A program made the translations under genes and the position numbers. Under the pieces are notes generated by a model that saw only the letters and a program-made list of their open reading frames with translations, was not told where the DNA came from and searched no databases. From Verrucomicrobiota bacterium (GTDB lineage Bacteria > Verrucomicrobiota > Kiritimatiellia > JAAZAB01): a stretch of 9,077 nt of DNA. The stretch covers positions 1 through 9,077 of the forward strand of contig JAHIMN010000131.1 in the NCBI GenBank assembly GCA_018896395.1, read 5' to 3'. This document shows positions 1 through 6,679 of the stretch, in pieces; position 1 is the first letter of the stretch; each line of letters starts with the position of its first letter.

Positions 1-89
1 ACTATGCGATCAACACAGTCGTAATGACCGTCAAGTTGTTCGGCATAATATGTCGAAAAATCGTCCGCCATGTGATTGGTTGTTTTCAT
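1..89 (-). CDS. N-terminal fragment of an unrecognised protein, cut by the left edge
   Basis: An open frame starts with ATG at 89 and runs off the window after about 30 codons. It begins MKTTNHMADDFSTYY and contains LDGHYDCVDRIV. There is no signal peptide; the start is polar and acidic. From memory, unverified, the YDCVDRIV-type start resembles a widespread family of uncharacterised proteins in environmental bacterial genomes. The bases AAGGG lie only one base before the ATG, closer than a normal Shine-Dalgarno site. An in-frame ATG at 71 has no ribosome site at all, so 89 is the better start. The gene points the same way as the rest of the window but is separated from it by about 280 bases of inverted repeats, so it is probably a separate transcription unit. 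Confidence 0.55.
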   Translation of the reverse strand, partial: MKTTNHMADDFSTYYAEQLDGHYDCVDRI

Positions 90-130
90 GCCCTTAACAT
101 AGCAAAATATATTAAAACGAGAAATTATCT

Positions 131-147
131 GTTCGCCTTTGGCGAAC
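131..147. repeat. Perfect 7-bp palindrome with 3-base loop
   Basis: GTTCGCC (131-137), TTT, then GGCGAAC (141-147). It lies about 40 bases upstream of the left-edge gene start and next to two further palindromes. There is no T-run on either side that would make it a clear terminator. It may be part of a palindromic intergenic element. Confidence 0.75.
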
Positions 148-149
148 CA

Positions 150-177
150 TTTTTTCCCAGCGTAGTCTGGGAAAAAA
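150..177. repeat. Perfect 11-bp inverted repeat with 6-base loop
   Basis: TTTTTTCCCAG (150-160), loop CGTAGT, CTGGGAAAAAA (167-177). The T-run precedes the GC core and the A-run follows it on both strands, the opposite polarity to a Rho-independent terminator. A structural or mobile-element role is more likely than termination, though transcripts of either strand could fold here. Confidence 0.8.
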
Positions 178-185
178 CGTAGTAC

Positions 186-197
186 CTGATACATCAG
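186..197. repeat. Short 5-bp palindrome
   Basis: CTGAT, AC, ATCAG. It is weak alone and noted because it is the third inverted repeat in a row (131-147, 150-177, 186-197) in a stretch with no coding signal. Confidence 0.4.
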
Positions 198-234
198 AAA
201 CCGCTATAAACAACAAGAAAAAGAAACCGGAACA

Positions 235-319
235 TTGCCCGCGAAACACGCGAAAGGACGCGAAAAAGAAAAGATTTTCCTTTTAAATTTAGCGTTCTTT
301 TCGCGTGTTTAGCGGGCAA
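235..319. repeat. Long imperfect foldback element (about 85 bp)
   Basis: The outer arms 235-256 and 298-319 match at 20 of 22 positions as inverted repeats (core TTGCCCGC and AAACACGCGAAA). Complementarity continues inward with mismatches to about 275. The left arm also has a degenerate direct repeat, GCGAAA at 241, 250 and 260 (spacing 9 and 10). The element sits between the hairpin after the barrel gene and the palindrome cluster before the left-edge gene. A related piece (TTTCGCGTC and TTTCGTC, other orientation) lies at 6719-6733 across the end of another gene. It resembles a small non-autonomous palindromic or MITE-like element; no flanking target duplication is obvious. Confidence 0.75.
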
Positions 320-330
320 ATTCGTTGGGT

Positions 331-368
331 TGCGGGCCATGCGTAGCGCTTGGCAAGCATAGCCCGCA
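331..368 (-). terminator. Hairpin directly after the barrel gene, possible terminator
   Basis: Arms 331-342 and 357-368 pair over 12 positions. In the minus-strand RNA all 12 pair, because the one imperfect position is a U-G wobble, whereas in plus-strand RNA it would be a C-A mismatch. The stem starts on the base after the TAA stop of the 369-1634 gene and encloses a 14-base loop. No U-run follows, so it is not a classical intrinsic terminator. It could stabilise the 3' end of the operon transcript or act with Rho. Confidence 0.45.
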
Positions 369-1634
369 TTAGAAATAATAAGATGTGTTGACCGTGAGGA
401 GAATCTGCTGTTCCCAGGCATTCACGACGGTCTGAACCGGTTCGTTCTTGGCATTGAGCTCATAGCCCAGGTCGTAGCCGCGGCCGAAGATATAGTTGAG
501 CCCCACGTTGAGGGCCACGTTCTTGACTTCCCGGCCCACGCTTACCGTCAAGCCGTACATGTCCACGTTGGAGGACGCGTAGCTTTCGTCTTCATTGACT
601 TCCGGCACCGAGGAGAACCCGGTGTAAAAGCCGGCCCGCACCGGGTATTTTTTTCGAATATAATATTCACCGCCGAGGTTCAAATCCAGCACGGGCGCCC
701 GCACGATGCGGACATAGTGTTCCTGGCCCAGGGCTTGCCATTGCTGGAGGTTGTAGCTCGTCGGCAGGTGGTAGGTCAGGTCCAGGCCAAAGGCGTAGTT
801 GCCTTGGACTTGGCGGCCGACGCCGAGGGCGATCTTGGTCGGCAGTTGATTGTCCGTTTGGACGTCTTCCGTGTAATAGAAGTTATTAGATGAGACGTTG
901 TGGCCCAGAATATGCTCCATGGTCTTGCCGCTGTCAAAAAGATGCGCGGTGGGCGGCTGAAGGGTCAGGCCGATGTTCCAGTCGCGGCCGGGGCGATATT
1001 GCATGCCCAGTACCGCGGTCAGAGCGACGTCGTTGAATTTACGGCCTTGCGCGTAGGAGGCGTCATAATCCTCGTAAAACAAGCTGACATATTCATTGTA
1101 AGAACGATAAATACCGAAGAGCGACGCCCCGATCGAGAGTGATGGGGAAATCTGATAGGCCGCCGACGGGCCGACCCAGATGGTCTGGTCGTCTATGTTG
1201 AACTGGTACAGATGCTGGCTGTCGCTATAAGCCACAATTTCATTGAAGGAAGAGCGGTCCGGCACCAGGGCCGCAAAGGCCAAGGACAACTCGGGGCCAT
1301 ATTTCCATATGCCGCCCATTGTGGAGGGGATGGTCACGAAAGAGTCGCCTTGCACGTTTTCCCCGGGGAACAGGCCGTTCTCAGTATGATACAGTTGAAA
1401 CCCGTACAGGTTGGCCGAGAGCGATATCGTGCTGGCTTTGGCCATAGTCAGGCCGGCGGGGTTATAGTAGCAGGCGTCCACGGAGTCGGCGATGGACACC
1501 ACGGCGCCACCCATGCCTGCCGCGCGATCGCCCACGATATATGTCTGATATTTACTGTCGGTGGCCCATGCCGCCGAGGCCAGGCCAATTCCCAGTCCCG
1601 CCGCCAGCACCCGCACAACTATCCTTGCCGTCAT
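369..1634 (-). CDS. FadL/OmpP1-type outer-membrane beta-barrel protein
   Basis: A 421-residue protein of normal length for the OMPP1/FadL/TodX family, whose members are outer-membrane channels for hydrophobic compounds such as fatty acids or aromatics. Residues 1-24 form a Sec signal peptide ending in AWA, cleaved before TDSKY. Residues 35-62 (GDRAAGMGGAVVSIAD, then CYYNPAGL) are the family's N-terminal hatch signature with the conserved NPA. The rest alternates polar and aromatic or hydrophobic strands, and the chain ends in SYYF, with the terminal aromatic residue used by the BAM complex. The start at 1634 has a strong ribosome site, AGAGGAGAT, 6 bases upstream. It lies 46 bases after the FHA-MoxR gene and is the last gene of the cluster. 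The substrate cannot be told from sequence; a general porin-like or structural barrel is an alternative. Confidence 0.85.
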   Translation of the reverse strand: MTARIVVRVLAAGLGIGLASAAWATDSKYQTYIVGDRAAGMGGAVVSIADSVDACYYNPAGLTMAKASTISLSANLYGFQLYHTENGLFPGENVQGDSFVTIPSTMGGIWKYGPELSLAFAALVPDRSSFNEIVAYSDSQHLYQFNIDDQTIWVGPSAAYQISPSLSIGASLFGIYRSYNEYVSLFYEDYDASYAQGRKFNDVALTAVLGMQYRPGRDWNIGLTLQPPTAHLFDSGKTMEHILGHNVSSNNFYYTEDVQTDNQLPTKIALGVGRQVQGNYAFGLDLTYHLPTSYNLQQWQALGQEHYVRIVRAPVLDLNLGGEYYIRKKYPVRAGFYTGFSSVPEVNEDESYASSNVDMYGLTVSVGREVKNVALNVGLNYIFGRGYDLGYELNAKNEPVQTVVNAWEQQILLTVNTSYYF

Positions 1635-1680
1635 GTCCTATCTCCTCTTGGTTTAGCGACGGTAGTCCCATTCCACTCTC

Positions 1681-3078
1681 TCAGGTGTAATCAGCTTCCG
1701 CGGGTTCCTCGACGGCGGCCAGCAGTTTTTTGATCAGGTCCATCGAAGTCAGGCCTTCGGAATCGGCGGCAAAATTCGTGTAGATCCGATGTTTCAGCAC
1801 GGGAATTGCCGCGATTTTAATGTCGTTACAACTGACGTGAATCCGTCCGCCCATAACGGCCTGGGCCTTGGCGGCCAGAATTAAAAACTGGCCGGCCCGC
1901 GGTCCCGCGCCAATGTGCACGTATTCCTTAATAAAATCCGGCGCCTTTTCGTTTGCCGGCCGGGTGGCGCGCACCAGGCGGATCGCGTATTTGATCACGT
2001 GCTCGGATACCGGAATCTTGCGCACGACCTGCTGGAGCTGGATTACCTGCGGTTTGTCCAGGACTTTTTGCGGCTGGGCGGTCTGCGTTACGGTCGTCGT
2101 GCGGATAATGACTTCCTCTTCGTGTTCGAGCGGATAGTCCACCCAGATGTTGAACATGAAGCGGTCCATCTGGGCCTCCGGCAGGGGATAGGTGCCCTCC
2201 TGTTCGATGGGGTTCTGTGTCGCCAACACAAAAAAGGGCGCATCGAGGATGTAGGTTGTGTTCCCGACCGTGACCCGTTTTTCCTGCATGGCCTCCAGCA
2301 GGGCCGCCTGGGTCTTCGGCGGTGTGCGGTTGATTTCATCCGCCAGCAGGAGGTTGCAGAAAATCGGGCCGCGCATGAAGCGAAAATCCTTTTCATTCGT
2401 GGTCCGGTTGGTCTCCAGTACTTCGGTGCCGGTGATGTCTGTCGGCATCAGGTCGGGCGTGAATTGGATGCGCTTGAAATCCATGTCCAGGACCTTGGCG
2501 ATCGTGCTGACCATCAGGGTCTTGGCCATGCCCGGCATACCGACCAGCAGGGCGTGCCCGCCGGCGATCATGCACATTAGTATCTGGTCCAGCACCTCGC
2601 GCTGTCCGACAATGACCTTGGCCGTTTCCTGGCGGATGGCATCCATGTGCTTGCTCATTTGCTCGACCAGCGCCAAGTCGTCCGCCGTGGTCGTAACCGG
2701 CGCCTTAGCCGCCGGCGCCTTAGCCGCCGGCGCCTGAACCGCCGGTGCCGGGGTCACGCCAGCCTTATCCTGCGGGGAAGGTTCCGCGTGCCCATCGGCA
2801 TGAAAGCTGATCTGGGTATCGCCAATTTCAATCAGATCGTTGTCTTGCAGGGTCACCGTGGAAACTGGCTGTTGGTTGACCAGTGTGCCGTTCGTGCTTT
2901 TCAGGTCGGTCAGCATCCATTCGGTCTTGTCCCGGTAGAGCCGCGCATGATGGGAAGACGCGCGGGTATCGTCCAGGACCAGATCGCAATCGGAGTGCCG
3001 CCCGAGCACGAGGTCAGCATTCTGGAGGTCAATAATTTCGCCGTTCTTGGCGCCGCCGGCAATCGTGATTTTGGCCAT
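1681..3078 (-). CDS. FHA domain fused to MoxR-family AAA+ ATPase
   Basis: A 465-residue cytoplasmic protein. Residues 1-95 are an FHA domain: GRHSDCDLVLDD (26-37), SSHHARL (41-47) and STNGTLVN (61-68) carry the Gly-Arg, Ser/His and Asn-Gly positions that bind phosphothreonine. Residues 100-130 are an Ala/Pro/Lys linker. Residues 135-465 are a MoxR ATPase: Walker A GMPGMAKT (180-187), Walker B LLLADE (243-248), sensor 1 N289 in TQNPIEQEGTYPLPEAQ, the likely arginine finger R306, and sensor 2 GAGPRA (389-395 region). All key residues are present, so it should hydrolyse ATP. MoxR proteins are hexameric chaperones that activate or insert partner proteins, often VWA-domain ones. The frame is open up to 3255, but the ATG at 3078 is chosen because the FHA domain starts there and AAGGAG lies 9 bases upstream; the extra 59 residues would be translated repeats. 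No DUF58 or VWA gene is visible next to it. Confidence 0.92.
   Translation of the reverse strand: MAKITIAGGAKNGEIIDLQNADLVLGRHSDCDLVLDDTRASSHHARLYRDKTEWMLTDLKSTNGTLVNQQPVSTVTLQDNDLIEIGDTQISFHADGHAEPSPQDKAGVTPAPAVQAPAAKAPAAKAPVTTTADDLALVEQMSKHMDAIRQETAKVIVGQREVLDQILMCMIAGGHALLVGMPGMAKTLMVSTIAKVLDMDFKRIQFTPDLMPTDITGTEVLETNRTTNEKDFRFMRGPIFCNLLLADEINRTPPKTQAALLEAMQEKRVTVGNTTYILDAPFFVLATQNPIEQEGTYPLPEAQMDRFMFNIWVDYPLEHEEEVIIRTTTVTQTAQPQKVLDKPQVIQLQQVVRKIPVSEHVIKYAIRLVRATRPANEKAPDFIKEYVHIGAGPRAGQFLILAAKAQAVMGGRIHVSCNDIKIAAIPVLKHRIYTNFAADSEGLTSMDLIKKLLAAVEEPAEADYT
2698..2742. repeat. Three tandem 15-bp units coding the Ala/Pro/Lys linker
   Basis: CGGCGCCTTAGCCGC occurs at 2698-2712 and again exactly at 2713-2727, then with two changes at 2728-2742, followed by a partial fourth copy. 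Each unit codes five residues of the linker between FHA and AAA+ domains (repeats of AAKAP type). The 15-base period keeps the frame, so copy changes would only alter linker length. Confidence 0.85.
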
Positions 3079-3087
3079 AAACGATAA

Positions 3088-3093
3088 CTCCTT
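3088..3093 (-). promoter_or_regulatory. Shine-Dalgarno site that fixes the FHA-MoxR start
   Basis: Read on the minus strand this is AAGGAG, nine bases before the ATG at 3078. It supports the internal start rather than the longer open frame beginning at 3255, which has no comparable site. Confidence 0.75.
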
Positions 3094-3130
3094 ATTGTGT
3101 TCGGTTCTGTTAAAGCGTTCACGGAACGCC

Positions 3131-3329
3131 GAAATTGGAAACTGGAAATTAGAAATTTGGCCATCACGCTTTTGTGCTGTTAATGAATACATTCCAAATC
3201 GAAACTTGAAATTGGAAATTGGCGCCGAATCGGAATAGTTCTTTCCTAATTTCAAATTTCCAATTTCGGGTTTCTAATTTTAGTCTGCCCATCTCTCACC
3301 CTAATTTCGAATTTCCAGTTTCCATTTTC
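3131..3329. repeat. Heptamer arrays (GAAATTN) in nested inverted orientation
   Basis: The 267-base gap between the 3346-4098 gene and the FHA-MoxR gene holds four blocks of 7-base units. Blocks at 3131-3158 (four units) and 3201-3221 (three) read GAAATTN on the plus strand. Blocks at 3247-3281 (five) and 3302-3329 (four) read the same unit on the minus strand, with a few variant units such as GAAACCC. Two perfect inverted pairs are nested: 13 bp (3208-3220 with 3255-3267) inside 15 bp (3136-3150 with 3310-3324). RNA from this gap could fold into a branched foldback ending about 40 bases before the FHA-MoxR ribosome site. I see no convincing promoter in the gap, though the AT-rich spacers could hide one. 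Confidence 0.85.
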
Positions 3330-3345
3330 AAGCCGTGAACGGCAA

Positions 3346-4098
3346 TCATTCCTTGGATGCGGACATTCCATTCATCAGGTTCAATTCCCCAACGTCCTTG
3401 TCCGTATCTACCACCCGGATACCGCCCAGCACGGGCAGATAGCAATGCGGCAGGAGGCCCTTCATATCCTGGGGGCCCACTTCCGTGCGCACAATCTCCC
3501 GTGTCTGCACCATTTGCCAGCCGACCTCCCCGACGTCCTCCAGGAATGCCAGCTTGATACTGCGTACCTGGATGTCGGTGCGCTCCTCGCCGGATTGCAG
3601 CATCACGGGACGCGTACGCATCTCCTGCAAAACACAGCGAACCTTGCCGTTGCGGCCGGAAATGCCTTCACAGCGATGTATTTTCTTGGTGTCGAAAAAC
3701 GGAACGGATTTGTTAATCGAGAAGGCAATAAACTGCCGATCCCGGTCGGTCAGCGTATCAGGGTCGCGCGCCAGCCGGCACCCTTCGTAAAACCGGTCGG
3801 ACGCCACCAGCACCAGGTCATAGATCGCCGCCGGCAGTCCGGTGAACTGGATTTCTTTTCCGTCCTCCGAAACCGTGCCCTGATAAACCAGTTTGGGGTT
3901 GCCGTTGTTAATCGCAAACACCTGCTGAACCGGATTAGCGAAGGCTACCAGCTTGGCATGGATGCCGCCGCGCGCGTCGGGATCGCTCTTGGTGTACAGC
4001 CGGGAGGACTGCTGGGTGCCCGTTACTTTGCCGGCCAGGAGCGATGTGATCGGAAGCAGGAACGTGAACGATAAAACCGTTAACCACATAAGCCTCAT
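3346..4098 (-). CDS. Secreted protein of unknown function
   Basis: A 250-residue protein I do not recognise. Residues 1-22 form a clear Sec signal peptide (basic start, hydrophobic core, cleavage after SLLA) with no lipobox cysteine, so it should be periplasmic or secreted. The first half after the signal (about 25-110) has short alternating beta-strand-like stretches, including GGIHAKLVAFANP, LVYQGTVSEDG and FTGLPAAIYDLVLVA, which suggest a small beta-sandwich of the carboxypeptidase-regulatory-like kind; this is a guess from pattern. Four cysteines (YEGC, IHRC, VRC, LPHC) could form two disulfides. The start at 4098 is backed by GGAGAT upstream. It begins 28 bases after the PA14/TPR gene ends, so the two are almost certainly co-transcribed and may act together in the envelope. 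Confidence 0.8.
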   Translation of the reverse strand: MRLMWLTVLSFTFLLPITSLLAGKVTGTQQSSRLYTKSDPDARGGIHAKLVAFANPVQQVFAINNGNPKLVYQGTVSEDGKEIQFTGLPAAIYDLVLVASDRFYEGCRLARDPDTLTDRDRQFIAFSINKSVPFFDTKKIHRCEGISGRNGKVRCVLQEMRTRPVMLQSGEERTDIQVRSIKLAFLEDVGEVGWQMVQTREIVRTEVGPQDMKGLLPHCYLPVLGGIRVVDTDKDVGELNLMNGMSASKE

Positions 4099-4126
4099 AG
4101 GTTGATCTCCATGCTCAGTGTTTTGT

Positions 4127-6664
4127 TTACGGGGAGCGCTTTTTCCGGATACCGAGTACCTTATTCGTGCTGAACAGGCCGGCCAGGCCGGCGGCGTCTA
4201 CCTTTTCGGATGCCATCCAATCCTGCGACCAGGCATCCACATCCACCGCCAACTTACCCTCAGCCGAGGCCGTGGCCAGCAGGCCCTTGACCTCTTCGGC
4301 CAGCGGATGATTGGGCAGGCGCTTGATGATCACCCAGCCCAAGTCCCGTGCCTCTTTATCCCGGTCCAACTGGGTCAGGCAATATAACTCCATTTTCATG
4401 GCCTGCGGCAGAGTGTTGCTCAGGTCCACCGACTGCCGGTAGTTCATCAGAATTTTCTGAGCCCGTTTAAACTGCTTGAGCGCCAGGTAATACTCCGCTT
4501 CGGCCAGCGGGAAATCGCCGGCCAGCTTGTCTAACGGTAATTCCAGTTCCCATTGGCAGAGTGTTTTCCGGGCTTCAAAATAGGCCTGCTGACCAATCAG
4601 ACTGCGCATGGTTGCATAATAGGCCGACGCATGCACCGCCGAAACTTTCCATGCATCAATGGCTTGAGGTATGCCAGGCGCTATGGCCGTAACGGCCGGT
4701 GTTGTCGTCTTTTCGGGTTGCTGACGGCCTCTCGTTTTTTTTGCCGCGTCGGCCCGTTTGTCGGCCGGTTTGACAAATACCGCCGGAACGCTCAGCTTGG
4801 CCTGGCGTTGGCGGGATTCCTGGGCCTGGGCATAATAGCGCCGGGCAAGATCCTGGTGCCCATTGAACAATTCCACATCCCCCATGCGGATCATGGCCAG
4901 TTCCGTCTGCTGCAGGCTGGCCGCCGCGCCGGTAAATGCATTCGCCGCTAACCGTGCCTGGCCCAAGTTGTCGGCCTCGAAAATATAGAACTCCACCCGG
5001 CGCGCCTTCCATTGACCGCGCCGCGCCGCTGATTTTTCTTCTTTCTCGAACCGGTCCAGCCACGTGACCGTCAATTTCGGGTCCGCCTGGCGAAGCGCCA
5101 CAAAAAAGGCGTCCTCCAAGAGCCAGCGTTTGGTGTTGTCCAGGTTCAGAATATCCGGGCGCGAACGCTCAAACAGTTCACTCAGCAGGGCGTAATCGCT
5201 CTGGAAATCCAAAACGGCTATGAAGCCCTCCCATAGCGTCGCATTCCATAGTTCGCATGGCCGCTTGCCGGTGGGTGTGGCGCGGCACATGGCCATGAAC
5301 AGGTCCCGAACCTTGCTCCGATCCTCCGCGCGGTTGATGGAAAGCCGCGGCGGTTCTTTTGCCGGGTTAAGCGATTTCGGAAAGAACAGCTTGGAACAGG
5401 TTGATTTGCTTGTGCCGCTGGACACGGTCAGGGTCACCCGCTGGTCGCCCGTGCCGCCGTAGAGCCAGGCGACTTGCGGACCATGCATTTTGCGTTCGCC
5501 GCCAAAGTCCCACTCAAACACCGTGTTAGTGGGCAGTCTCTCACTGCCGAAGGCATAAAACTGGAAGAGGCAGACGGGGCTTTGGCCGGGTTGAAGGATC
5601 GCCTCCCACAAGTTGGTGACAATTGCCACGGGTCCTTGCTTGGAGTCCGCCGCTATCAGCGTCGCCACGCCGGAATGAACAAAGTCGTATTCCTCCATCG
5701 GCGCGGTCACGCTCAGGTTGGGAAGGTCCGGATGCTTCGGGTCCTTGGGCTGAGGCTCGCCGGCCTGTTGCCAGCCCAGCTGGCATTCCCGGCCTCTAAA
5801 TTTCTGCGCGAAATGATAATACTCGAGCCGATGGGTTCCGGCACTGAGGTCAATCCAGGCGCCTTTTTCCGCGCGTTCACTGCCTATGCGGCCGTGCAGG
5901 CCCGGCCAACTGTAGCCCAGCTTGCCGTCAATGAAAAATTCGGAGCCGTCCTTGGAAACGGTATAAAAATAGGTTTTCCCTGCTTTCTTGACTTTGATCC
6001 AGCCGGTGAAATAGGAAGAGGTGTTTTCATCGCGGCCGACCGGTAAGATGGAATGGTATATTCGTTCCAGGAGTGTGAAATATATGTCCGGGCCGACGGG
6101 CATTTTTTTGGCCATTTCATGCGCCTGCTCCAGGCCCGGCTTCCCGCCATTATGCAAGAAGAGCAGAAGACTGGGGCACAGGGGGGCAGTGGCCTTCGGG
6201 TAGTCAGCGGAGGGCGAAACGTAAATCCAGGCTTGCGCCGCGGGGCTGTCCTCGAATACGAGCGCCAGGCCCTCGTTAGGGTTATGCCACAGCAGGTTGG
6301 CCTTCAGCGGCTTACCGGTGTCGTCCACTACATCGGCCTTGAGTTTGCCTTTGGGCAGAATACCGGCGTCCGGCAGGATGGCCACAATGCCGGCCACAGG
6401 CATTGTCGGGCGGATAATCTGCACCTCGAACCGTACGCCCGCGCCAGGTATGTGCCAGGGGCCTTGCGCCCAGACGGTGGTTCCGCCAAGGCACATCAAC
6501 AACCAAATGCCTATGCAAGTGTTCAGTGTTCGGTGTTCAGTGTTCGGTGGGAGGGGGCCATTCCGCAGGCAGTTGTCTTGAGACTTGCCATACTCGTTTG
6601 CCTCAGCGGCGGTCCAATGATATTCCCATCCATTTGTAGTCTTGCCTGTTGTTTCCCGGTTCAT
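4127..6664 (-). CDS. Exported PA14-like, PKD-like and TPR-repeat protein
   Basis: An 845-residue protein. Residues 50-66 (CIGIWLLMCLGGTTVWA, then QGPW) form a hydrophobic export segment, cleavable after VWA or kept as an anchor. About 215-300 resembles a PA14 domain: YFTGWIKVKKAGKTYFY, then DGSEFFIDGKLG, then LSAGTHRLEYYHF and a closing LGWQ; such domains often bind carbohydrate. About 375-420 is PKD-like (VFEWDFGG, then QRVTLTVSSG). About 560-790 is helical with TPR-type repeats, interrupted by a Lys/Ala-rich linker near 640-655. A strong site (GGAGG at 6675-6679) supports the ATG at 6664, but this gives an unusual polar stretch of 49 residues before the signal segment, including nine residues (41-49) coded by a heptamer repeat. 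Translation might instead begin later at a non-ATG codon. Probable role: envelope scaffold or sugar-binding component working with the FHA-MoxR ATPase. Confidence 0.8.
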   Translation of the reverse strand: MNRETTGKTTNGWEYHWTAAEANEYGKSQDNCLRNGPLPPNTEHRTLNTCIGIWLLMCLGGTTVWAQGPWHIPGAGVRFEVQIIRPTMPVAGIVAILPDAGILPKGKLKADVVDDTGKPLKANLLWHNPNEGLALVFEDSPAAQAWIYVSPSADYPKATAPLCPSLLLFLHNGGKPGLEQAHEMAKKMPVGPDIYFTLLERIYHSILPVGRDENTSSYFTGWIKVKKAGKTYFYTVSKDGSEFFIDGKLGYSWPGLHGRIGSERAEKGAWIDLSAGTHRLEYYHFAQKFRGRECQLGWQQAGEPQPKDPKHPDLPNLSVTAPMEEYDFVHSGVATLIAADSKQGPVAIVTNLWEAILQPGQSPVCLFQFYAFGSERLPTNTVFEWDFGGERKMHGPQVAWLYGGTGDQRVTLTVSSGTSKSTCSKLFFPKSLNPAKEPPRLSINRAEDRSKVRDLFMAMCRATPTGKRPCELWNATLWEGFIAVLDFQSDYALLSELFERSRPDILNLDNTKRWLLEDAFFVALRQADPKLTVTWLDRFEKEEKSAARRGQWKARRVEFYIFEADNLGQARLAANAFTGAAASLQQTELAMIRMGDVELFNGHQDLARRYYAQAQESRQRQAKLSVPAVFVKPADKRADAAKKTRGRQQPEKTTTPAVTAIAPGIPQAIDAWKVSAVHASAYYATMRSLIGQQAYFEARKTLCQWELELPLDKLAGDFPLAEAEYYLALKQFKRAQKILMNYRQSVDLSNTLPQAMKMELYCLTQLDRDKEARDLGWVIIKRLPNHPLAEEVKGLLATASAEGKLAVDVDAWSQDWMASEKVDAAGLAGLFSTNKVLGIRKKRSP
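6519..6549. repeat. Tandem heptamers GTGTTCR, plus-strand orientation
   Basis: Four units follow one another: GTGTTCA (6519-6525), GTGTTCG, GTGTTCA, GTGTTCG (to 6546), then GTG. They lie inside the reading frame of the PA14/TPR gene and code residues 41-49. Bases 6526-6549 are the exact reverse complement of 6683-6706. Confidence 0.95.
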
Positions 6665-6674
6665 TGGTTATGCT

Positions 6675-6679
6675 CCTCC
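6675..6679 (-). promoter_or_regulatory. Shine-Dalgarno site of the PA14/TPR gene, able to pair with downstream CCTCC
   Basis: The minus strand reads GGAGGAGCATAACC before the ATG at 6664, a near-ideal ribosome site. The GGAGG core can pair with CCTCC in the same mRNA (6550-6554), directly next to the 24-bp stem, so it may be hidden in folded RNA. Confidence 0.7.

Noticed and set aside
90..120. Sigma-70-like promoter for the left-edge gene
   Set aside because: AT-rich hexamers such as TATATT and TATGTT exist, but none has a matching -35 box at proper spacing, and TATGTT lies too close to the ATG.
150..177. Rho-independent terminator
   Set aside because: The T-run is before and the A-run after the GC stem on both strands, the wrong order for intrinsic termination.
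3131..3329. CRISPR array
   Set aside because: Units are 7 bases, largely tandem without unique spacers, and occur in both orientations; no cas gene is present.
3332..3343. Small hairpin (GCCG, loop, CGGC) two bases after the 3346-4098 gene
   Set aside because: The stem is only four to five pairs with no U-run, too weak to call a terminator.
3445..4074. 209-codon plus-strand open frame
   Set aside because: It lies opposite the 3346-4098 gene, which has a signal peptide and ribosome site; the plus-strand frame has neither.
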